Shown here piece after piece: positions 55,405 to 64,000 of a stretch of DNA of 64,000 nucleotides. Source of the stretch: Lunularia cruciata (Eukaryota; Streptophyta; Marchantiopsida; Lunulariales; Lunulariaceae); assembly GCA_948567375.1 (NCBI GenBank), contig OX419757.1, positions 35,526,001 to 35,590,000 of the forward strand, read 5' to 3'. Made by a program: the position numbers and the translations under genes. The notes beneath the pieces are model-generated. The model was not told where the DNA came from and did not search any database. It worked only from the letters and a program-made list of their open reading frames with translations. The stretch's first letter is position 1; every line of letters begins with the position of its first letter.

Positions 55405-58400
55405 TGTCGTGGGGATCGTATGGTCTCGAGATTGCGCTGGGCACTTGGCTGCCTGCGCTTAGGCTTTTGGAGTGTTTTGTCCTTCTTGTACCGTCTATTA
55501 TTAGTCCTAGCTCATTATTCTTGATCTCTTGGTTGGTCTATTATCCTCGGCTTTAATATGTTTTGGGTCTGGTGGGTTTTGCAGTTTTGGCCCAGATTGA
55601 TCTTCCAGAGAGAATGATCTGGTGGGGTTTTGTGGAGTTGTCCACAAGTTATGCAACCGGACTCAATCCCGTGCAATTGGTTTAAATGTGCTGACCCATC
55701 TACATAATCCGGACTGAGTGTAAAAAAGAAGTAAAATAAAAACATTATTATTATCTTTCCTACCGCTGTTTGCACATCAAGTTCACACACTCAATCACAA
55801 GGAATCTCATTTCCAACTCAATTCCAAGTTTCACAGTTTATAATCCTTTGAGCCATGACACATGGCTCCTAACCAAACAGTGACCAAACTGAAGCACACT
55901 GACTAGCCAAGCACATGAAGAAAGAAAAGGAATTGAGCAGGCCCTATTTCCTATTCCTTACAACTCGTCATCTCCATGTTCTGCAGCATCTCCAATTTGT
56001 CGTTCTTTCCAAGTCTCCACTGTCCAGTAGGTCCTTCCTCGAGATTCTCCTTTCTCTTCGATATTCCGGTATGTTAGATCTTCCTGAACGCTCTGCACTG
56101 TTCTTGCCATAGGACTCTATGCCTGGTAGAAGCTCCCGATGAGTCCCATATTGAGTTTCTATATCCAGTCCTCGTATTATCCTGAGCTGAACATGACTTC
56201 TCTCTTCTTTTGTTCCTGTCCACTTTCCCTTTGCAAGCTAGTTAGGCCTTTCTTCTCTATTCCTCGAGTAAGTTTCGGATGAAACCTTCAACTAGTAACA
56301 GATTCTCTGTCCAATTCTCTTCCAGATCTGTCCCAAGCAGCAGCAGTCAATCACCGTCACTCCCATCTCTGCCCTTCATATGATAAGATCATTCATTTTC
56401 CAGGTCTGGCCTTAGTAAGACGAGGCCCCAAGAAGTACGACAACACAAGGATCTGCTCTCGCTCGCGAGTTTGTGCTTGCTTCTATTGGTTTGCCGATAA
56501 AATCCGCTTCAATTCTTGCTTCAGTCCCATTGGAGAAACTCAAGCCGCAGCAACACACCTGCTGCTCCTCCTCATTCTAGTGCTCCCAATAAATCCAAGC
56601 CAATGCACTGATCAAATTTGCTCGAACACATTTCCCCTGATATATACTGTATGAAACCGCAAATAACACTCCAAGAACTCAATCTGGTTTGATGACAGTA
56701 AGACAAGAGAACGCACTAAGACAACGGCAGATGACAATACACTGCAACAAAAATCTAAGAAAATCCTCTCACTAGTCCTCCAGTCCCACAATTCACTCGA
56801 TCCAGAAATAATCTGACTTAAGCTACTGCAGGTCCATCGATCGGTCCTCCCGGTCTCACCATCACCAAATTAATCTTTCTTACTCCCTGGATTGGCGGGT
56901 CAAACCTAAAGTCGCTTCCAAATCTTCTACAAGGAACTGCCCACCGCGCCAAAAGACAAGAAGATCCGGCACTTGTATGCGCCGTGTTCTCAAACTAACT
57001 CAGCATCATCAATAGATAGCCATTTTGAAACCTATTGCTTTCATCTCATCCTCTGCTCTGCTCCCAATTTGCCTGCAGAAATCCATCTCTTCAACATACA
57101 TGTTCCAGAAACTAACTCACAAGGCCTCCGCTGACTAAATCACCGATACACAATGCTTCCTCCCAACTTGAACCTTACTGCACTTTGTCAAACTCGAAAT
57201 GCCTCTTCTTGATTCTTTGCCTTTTCTTGCCTCCACAATCTTTCACTTCTTTCTGTATTTTCTGTAATTCTCCTCCTTTCTTCTGACTCCACGATACCTC
57301 ACCCCTTCCTGTCTCCACGATCCTCCACTCCCTACTCTCTAGACCTTTTTGTTTATTCCCTTGTCATTCCAATTCAGTTTCCTTCCTGTCCTTCTTCTCC
57401 CGTCGCTACTTACTGCTCTCTGCCAAAATTCAAAACCCTCTGTCTCCTTCTTGAAAATTTCTGCAACCTTTTATACAACCTTCTCTCTTGAAACTCTCTG
57501 GGATTTTCTGAAAACCCTCAGTCTTTCCTCTCACTAATATTTCTGACACTTCTCTCAAAAATCCTCTGCAAACTTCTTGAAACTCTACTGTTCTTTTCTC
57601 AAAATCTTCTGCAACTTTCGCTCTCTGAAACTCCTCTCTTGATTTCCGGAAAACTGGCACCCCTTCTTACCTTTTGATAATTCTCAATACTTCCCTACTG
57701 TCTTCTCTCAAAATCCTCTGCATTTTCCCAAAACTCTCCCCCTCATTTCCCAAAATTTGGCAGATCTTTTCACTTTTGATATTTCTCCCTCACTTCCCTA
57801 CTGTTTCTCTTGAAATCCCCTGCACCTTCCTGAAACTCTCCTCCTCATTTCCTGAAATTGGCAGTCCTTCTCACTGTGAAAAACTCAACTCCTGCCCAAC
57901 CTTGCCAACTTCCCTTTCGGCCCAGGAGAGAAACACGGGATCTTCTTGCATGACCCTAGAATCTAAGACCCAACAATACCCAGTTCCTGTCTACTTCCTC
58001 CACATTCATCAACCACAGGGACCCAAACTGGCCTGTTCCACAATCTCGTTGTAGCAAAATCCTTCTTAGCCAACATATGTTGAGAACAAGTCAACTAAAC
58101 GGTGAGCAATTTGACTTCCGTGTGTTCAAACACAGTAGAGCATCTGAACCCGCATTTCCTGTGGACGGGGAGAGGATTTGAACACAACCGGTACATCTAC
58201 GTACAGAAGCTGAAAACTTCCGCACAATCCAATTATCCTTCACCATGAAGATGGAGAGCCAAGAAATACACACAAAGCCCCTTCGTAATCAACCCAGTCC
58301 CTTCCACCTCCTTCCTTCCCCTGCGTTTCCTTGTTCCTATTTGATCCTTCTATCTCTTTCCTGCTTCCTCCTTCGAAACCTGAACTCTGCAAAAAAAGTC

Positions 58401-59068
58401 TCAAAACCCTCCATGCAATTTGTGAACTCTCTATTTTTCCCAGTCCTGTCACAACACTCCTTCGATTTGTCAAAACTCTCTCCTCTATTCCCTTGTTCCG
58501 AATCTGAACTCTATTTTCCCCTTCCTTCTCTTTCTTTTCCTTTTCTATTCCCTATTCTCTCTTTGATCACTCTCCGTTGATGACCTTATCTCCCCTGCGT
58601 TTCCTTGTTCCTATTCGATCCCTCTATCTCTTTCATGTTTCCTCCTTTGAAACCCTGAACCCTGCTGCTGCTGCTGCAACACGCTCTTCCTCTATTCTCT
58701 CGATCGATCGTCCGTCTGTCTCTTGCCCTTCCTTTTTCCTTCTCTCTCCCGATTCTTCCTACCTTACCTCCAATTCCCAAAAACCCCTTTCGAACTGTTC
58801 TTGTCCCTCCCCAAAACCCCTCGACTTCCTTGTCTCCTTGCTTTTCCCTTCTTCATTCCTCCTTCGCAGGAAAAACCTTTTTCTGTTCTTGTCCTTTGCA
58901 AAAAACCCTTTCCTGTTCCTGTCCCTTGCAAAAAACCTTTTCCTATTCCTTTCACGAAATTTCCAACTACCACTCCTTACCAAGCTCATCTGACATTCTT
59001 TTTTCTTTTTTTTTAAACTCTCTGCTGTCCAGTCCTCATCACTCTCATCTGGCCATTTCCCGACAACA
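55405..59068. mobile_element. Insertion E: 3664-bp non-coding element inside the integrase of D
   Basis: GCGG at 55401-55404 is repeated at 59069-59072. Taking out the intervening DNA with one GCGG makes the integrase codons run in phase, so E is a true insertion. Its ends are TGTCGTGGGG and CCCGACAACA: TG...CA like an LTR element, and also an imperfect 10-bp terminal inverted repeat (8 of 10). I found no LTR pair, primer-binding site or domain. Frames inside (up to 138 codons) are low-complexity. From about 57180 to 58990 the plus strand is strongly pyrimidine-rich. It includes a 73-bp direct repeat (58318-58390 and 58592-58665), a three-unit 30-bp tandem repeat (58868-58956) and a short gct repeat near 58664. 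Class uncertain: a large non-autonomous LTR derivative or an unknown DNA transposon. Confidence 0.75.
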
Positions 59069-59072
59069 GCGG

Positions 59073-60069
59073 CTGGTAATTTTGTATCCCAGTCATAGGC
59101 ATAATTGACAGTCACCTTATTCAAAATTCTACAAAGTAACCCATTCGCTTTTTTTGTTAAGCCATTTGCTTTTGGGTTATAAGGAGTCGTCTTCCGATGT
59201 TTAATCTGAAAATACTTGGTTAATGCCTCCATTACAGAGTTCAAAAAATGTGTTCCTCGGTCACTGACCAATTCCAGAGGACACCCATATCAGGAGATGA
59301 TGTTTTGAAAGAAAAATTCCGCCACAATTTCAGCATCATCTCTGCGAGTTGCTTCCGCTTCAACCATCTTGGTAGCATAGTCAGTGCAAACCAAAATGTA
59401 GCCCTTTCTTGTGACTCGGGTCACTGGTTGAATGGGACCCACAAAATCAATCCCCCATTTCTCAAATGGGGCCAAAGGCAAAATTGGTCTCAAAGGCCAT
59501 TGAGAAGTAGCCGTCGGCTTCTCCATTCTCTGACATGCATCACAGCTTCGGATATGAGCATGTACATCTTTGTACATTGTAGGCCACCAATACCCTGCCA
59601 AAAGAATTTTCTTTACAGTATTATTCAGAGCATAGTGTCCTCCCGATGCCTCGGAGTGTAAAGATTCAATTACTCCTCCTACTTCGTATGACTCCAAGCA
59701 TCGCCGAAGTACTTTGTCTTCGCCCATCTTAAATTAAATGTTGTGTTTAAGCTAGTACGGCCCCATTTTCTTGAGAAAGACTGCCCGCTGTTCCGGGTCC
59801 ATCCCCTCAGGACAATGGAGAGTATTCAGATAATTATATTCATCTGCATACCTTGTACTTCTCATTGCTGATAAGTGATATAACTCTTTGTCAAGGAACC
59901 GATCGTCAATTTCCCACTCCTGGTCTTGAGTTTCTAACCTAGACAGGAAGTCCGCATTCGAATGCAAAGCTCCCTTCCTCACTTGTACACTATACGTGAA
60001 CTCTTGTAATAACAAGATCCATCTTGCAATTTGTCCGGATAAATCTGCCTTCTTGACCAGATGTTGCAA
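59073..60069 (-). pseudogene. RNase H end and integrase N-terminal and core part of element D
   Basis: Minus frames: 60069-59752 (end of RNase H, ADLSGQIARWILLLQE, LHSNADFLSR), 59727-59290 (zinc-binding domain CDACQRME and GIDFVGP with the first catalytic Asp) and 59289-59073 (VSDRGTHFLNS with the second Asp). The third catalytic residue, normally Glu in NGLTEKANG, reads Lys (NGLTKKANG). A TGA at 59290-59292 breaks the frame. There is a one-base frameshift near 60090. The frame ends at the GCGG target site of insertion E. Confidence 0.82.
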
Positions 60070-61274
60070 TGCATAATGGTCAACATAGAAGAAAACTCAT
60101 ACCCCAACAAATAATGACGAAATTTCTTGCAGGCATACACCATTCCGAGTGCTTCTCTTTCAGTCGTCGAATAGTTCTTTTCAGAAACTGAAAGTTGTCG
60201 GCTGGCATAATACACCGGGTAGTCCTTCTTCTTCTCGTCCTTTTGACTTAAGACAACCCCGATGGCCATGGACAAAGTGTCCACATACACATGAAAAGGG
60301 ACGTCCCAATTTGGGGCCCTCATGACTGGTGCTTCAACCAGTTTCTTCTTCAACACCTGGAAAGCTTCTTCTTGATGTGCTTCCCACATATAGTCTTTGG
60401 ATTTCTTCAGAAGCTTTGTAAGTGGTGCAGCAAGCACTGCATAGTTTGACACAAAGCGTCTGTAATATCCGACATGTCCCAAGAAGGCTCTCAGCTCCCG
60501 GATGTTCTTCGAGGATTCAAAAGCTGCAATTATCTTAACCTTCTCAACATCAACTTCAATACCTCGGCTTGACACCCGATGCCCCAGAAGAATTCCCTCC
60601 TTCATTGCAAAGAAGCATTTCTCCGGGTGTAATGACAAGCCGGCAAAACGACACCTTTCAAACGTTTGGCAAAGGTAATCTAAATGTACATCTCTTCGCC
60701 CAAACACACAAAAGTCATCAATAAAAACTTCCACAAATTTGCGCAGGAAATCCTTGAAGATCAAATTCATCATCCGCTGGAAAGTAGCGGGAGCATTACA
60801 CAACCCAAAGGGCATTTGATTGTAAGCAAAAGTGCCCCAATCGGTCGTGAATGTAATTTTATCCTTGTCTTCTTCTCAAATGGATACTTGATCGTACCCT
60901 AAAAATCCATCAAGAAAACTATAACAAGGATGCCCAGCTACTTGATCTAAAATTGTATCGGTAAAAGGCAAGGGATGATGATCTTTCCTTGTAACTGCGT
61001 TCAATTTTTGGAAGTCTTGGCACACTCGGATCTTCCCTGTTTTCTTCTTCGGGACAATGACAATGGGGGAGACCCATTCACTGCTTAAGACAGGGAAGAT
61101 GATTCCGGCCCCTAAGTACTTGTCGATTTCATCTTTCACCAAAGGCAAGTACTTTGGGTTCAGGCGGTATTGTCGCTGCCAAACCGGAACTGCACCTTCA
61201 ACCAAATCAATCCGGTGTTCTCCAAATTCTCGTGGAATACCCGGCATTTGATCAATCGACCAGGCAAATACATC
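59979..61274 (-). pseudogene. Reverse transcriptase and RNase H of element D
   Basis: Minus frames 61247-60876 and 60815-59979. Landmarks are SEWVSPIVIVPKKKTGKIRVC, LDGFLGYDQVSI, MPFGLCNAPATFQRMMN, the FIDDF active-site box, AFLGHVGYYRRFV and VYVDTLSMAIG, where the RNase H Asp sits. A TGA at 60876-60878 and a TAG at 61275-61277 interrupt it. Non-chromovirus type by its DGFLGYDQ motif, related to but clearly distinct from A and B. Confidence 0.85.
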
Positions 61275-61277
61275 CTA

Positions 61278-62459
61278 GAACTCTATAAACAGGGCAGTGT
61301 ATCCTGCCAACTCCTCCGAAGTAACTGTCTTCGAGATCTTTAAACATTTTCCTCCAGTTAGTAACACCTCTTGACAGTCACCGAGGTTGATGACTCCTTC
61401 AACGTGGCTTACTCGGCTTAACCCAAGGCAAGCGGCCATCAAACCCCCTTCCTCCAAGTTAGGTTCACCCAAGGTGAGGTCATATGGATCTTCGTCGTCA
61501 ACCTCTACCTCGTAGCATTCCAAGTAATTAACTTGGACTTTGTCTTTGGATTCGTCTGAAGACAAAGACGATGAGTCTTTGGATTCGTCTTCCTCTTCTG
61601 ATGAACTTGTTTCCCTGAGATGGGGAACCTTCATCCAACTCACAGTCACCAGCTTCTGATCTTCGGACAAAATGTCCTTGAATCTTAACTTCTGTTGATG
61701 CCAATCCACTACAACTTGGGCACTATACAACCAGGGTCTGCCAATCAACAGAGGGCAACCATTTTTTGTCACTGGCCGCAACACGATGTAATTCAACTTG
61801 AAGGGTACCCCTCCAATGATCGTAGTAATGTTTGACAGCATGCCCAAGGGCCATCTCCTGGTTTGGTCTGCAAACTTCAAAACTCGAGGTGTTGGTTCAA
61901 ACGTATGATACCCGAGTCAATTTGCCGTATCTTTGGTCATGACATTCACACCGGACCCAGAGTCAATGGGTGTTGATGTGATCATGCACCCTGCAATTTC
62001 TGCATCTACCTCGAGAGATCCCAAATCTTCTTGTTCAATACGATAAATAGCAGGCAGGTCCTTCTTTGACATCGACCTCACCTTCTTGAGGGCCGAATTA
62101 AGCTGTCTCTTGTACAACTTGTTATCTTCCCACAATTGCTTAAATGTAACATTGGCATTTGTGGTGGCCAGATCGGCTACAATATCATATTGGAGAACTC
62201 CTCCTAGTTTGACCGTCTTCGTCTTTGGCTTTGGGTCCGAGGACCCTCCATGTTCCCTTTTGACTTTAGGACGCTTCAAAATGGTGACGGGCTTGTTGAT
62301 GGCCTTAACCCGAGCTTCCTTGGGTTGGCCCACCTCGGCTTGGATCAGACCCTTTACTTCGGATTGGATGTCCGCCGGAAAAATTGGAGACTTCATCTTC
62401 GTCTCTTCTTCCAAACTCAGTTCCCGAGTCCTGAGTAATGCCTCCTTTAATTCTTTCTA
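61278..62459 (-). pseudogene. Protease region of element D
   Basis: Minus frames 62414-61917 and 61880-61275. The active-site motif is TPIDSGSGVNVM, followed by a TGA at 61917 and then FADQTRRWPLGML, PFKLNYIVL and GCPLLIGRPWLYSAQ, typical of gypsy aspartic proteases. An acidic Ser-rich linker leads to the reverse transcriptase. Confidence 0.8.
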
Positions 62460-64000
62460 CAAGGCTTTAGCTTTAGCTTTTGCGAGGATTTTTTCCTCCT
62501 TGGCCGAAAGAATGGCTTTTGGGCGCTGTCTCTTTGCCTTTCGGGAAGACGACGAGGTCATACTCAGTTCTTCGGGATCACGCTTCTTCTTGCTGGAGCG
62601 TGTCTCAACTTTCAAAACTTCAAGGTCTGGCCATTCTCCTTCTGAGGCCGGACTCCCTTCTTGAGGTCTTTCTTCCTCAAGAGTAATGCAATTTACATTC
62701 ATATCCCTCTTTGGCTGAAGTGCTGCACGCTCAGCGGGGGTCTGTACATATTTTACAAGAGGCTTTGGGTTTGGTGGGTGAGGGCATTGGTTGCCTGTAT
62801 GCCCCAATCCTTTACAGTTTCCACACAAGGGAACGTACCCAATTTGCCTTCTTGGCTCAGGACAATTTGGAGACCAATGTCCTATCGAGCCACAATTATA
62901 ACAGGCTCCGGGCGCAACATTCTAAGGGTGATTTTGGTTGCTCATTGGTGGTCTTTGTGGAGGAGCATTGGGGTTATACTCCTTGGGTCCAAACCTCGGA
63001 CCTTGATACGATGTGCTTGGTTGAGGCTGTACCTCTTGAGTTTGGTACACTGCCTCTTTGTCCTCATCTTGGTTCCATCCCGGAACCCAATCAATTAGTT
63101 GCACTGGGAATGCATTACGAGTATTGCATTCTGTGTTGGCGTGGCCGGATTTGCCACATGCGGTGCACCACACATTAGATCGTCCAAATGTTGGGGCCTT
63201 TCTTTGGTCCTTAGCCCCAATCATCTGGATCTTGAAATCCAAAAACTCCTTGATGAGGGCATCCAGCTTCGTATCCGCCTTATGTACACTCTTGGCTGGA
63301 GGAGTCACTGGTTTCTTGCCTCCACGTCTTTTGACTCATCTTGGCTTTGATTCTTCTTCGGATTCCGAAGAAGAGGTCAAAGACATAGAGGATTTGTCCA
63401 AAGAAGGGGAGGTGCTGCATGAAGCTCTCCTTCATGGCTTCTTGCCCTTCTTCTCCTGATTTCTCCGATTACCGGCAGAGTGAGAGTGGGCCGCTTCATA
63501 ACAAGCGACATGTTTGAGTACTTTGTCCAAGGAAGTTACGTTCCTCTCCCCGGCAAAGATTCGTATCTCTGGTGAAAGGCCCCCCAAGAACCAGGTAATG
63601 GCTTGGGCATCAGAGTATCCCACCACCCCCGATTGCTTGGGAACTCGGTTCAGTAGTGCCATGAACCGCTCAGAGTAGTCCCTCAACTTCTCCTTCTTGC
63701 CCCGGTCCAAATCGTTGAGTGCCGCAAAGACACTCATATCATAGTCAACCTCCCGGAATCGTTCCAAGAAGTTGTTTCTCAAGTCAGCCCAATCCGATGG
63801 TACAAACCCCTTCTGAGTCACATGGGTGTACCAGCTCCAAGCTTTCTTGCGAAGCAGACTTGGGAAAATTCTCAGTCAATCTGCCAAGTCATGCTCCTTG
63901 TTAGCAAAGGAGATGACTTCAAATTCTTCGATGAATTCATTGAGGTCTTCATCTTGTTCTGTCCCCTTATACTTCTGATAGGCGTGTCGGGTGACAGGGA
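62460..64000 (-). pseudogene. Gag of element D with three zinc knuckles; continues past the right edge
   Basis: The minus strand reads gag core DWADLRNNFLERFREVDYD and LDRGKKEKLRDYSERFMAL (63821-63432). Then come CTACGKSGHANTEC (about 63150), CYNCGSIGHWSPNC (about 62890) and CGNCKGLGHTGNQC (about 62800). Three CCHC knuckles is more than the usual one or two. A Lys/Ser-rich linker follows. In-phase stops are at 63876 (TGA), 63432 (TGA), 63336 (TGA), 62922 (TAG) and 62457 (TAG). The N-terminus and 5' LTR lie outside the window. Confidence 0.82.

Noticed and set aside
58577-59016. Plus-strand frames of 138 and 97 codons in insertion E
   Set aside because: Ser/Pro/Phe/Leu low-complexity products of a pyrimidine-rich tract with internal repeats, not a gene.
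1-64000. CRISPR array or bacterial operon structure
   Set aside because: No regularly spaced repeats of CRISPR type, no Shine-Dalgarno-led gene strings; introns and retrotransposons show plant nuclear DNA.

Overview
The window reads as nuclear DNA of a streptophyte plant. It holds intron-bearing genes with canonical GT-AG introns, a stretch of chloroplast-derived DNA and many decayed LTR and non-LTR retrotransposons. The chloroplast piece has the land-plant order atpE then convergent trnM-CAU, and the atpE reading resembles bryophyte-type versions. A bryophyte or other seed-free plant is my inference; the species cannot be fixed from the sequence alone.

The left part (1-30 kb) is gene-bearing. 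A single-exon gene (4298-6406, +) encodes a 702-residue protein with a disordered, RRxSL-repeat N-terminus and a possible Rossmann/methyltransferase-like C-terminus. Two spliced genes on the minus strand were assembled from exons too short to stand out. One is prefoldin subunit 6 (exons between 22178 and 20973; last exon uncertain). The other is a seven-exon ER-lumenal saposin-like protein of the canopy / MIR-interacting MSAP (DUF3456) type (29703-26678). Intron 6 of the latter holds a decayed plastid insertion (atpE 3' part, its hairpin terminator and the 3' end of trnM). A Ty1/copia 5' LTR plus gag relic lies at 18.3-20.0 kb. Pieces of one non-LTR reverse-transcriptase element are scattered at 2.7, 9.5, 10.6-11.7, 11.8-12.1, 30.5-31.5 and 32.9-34.7 kb. 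Several 100-210 bp tandem duplications and perfect hairpins lie between them.

The right part (34.7-64 kb) is a pile-up of Ty3/gypsy elements. A (34690-42474) is an old full-length copy with diverged LTRs and many stops. C (42475-47215) is a truncated element whose gag-protease frame runs directly into a DNA cytosine-5-methyltransferase-like motif I before it is cut. B (47216-54596) is a young sister of A with LTRs that look identical and an open 1459-codon gag-pol, but an in-frame deletion has removed most of its integrase. D (54597 to the right edge, minus strand) is a degenerate gag-pol split by a 3664-bp non-coding insertion, E (55405-59068), flanked by GCGG.

The in-frame stops in C and D are all TGA or TAG, as expected if CGA and CAG codons decayed by deamination of methylated cytosine in CG and CHG contexts. 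The most interesting items are the methyltransferase-like tail of element C, the integrase-less young element B, the plastid insertion inside a nuclear intron, and the large unclassified insertion E.
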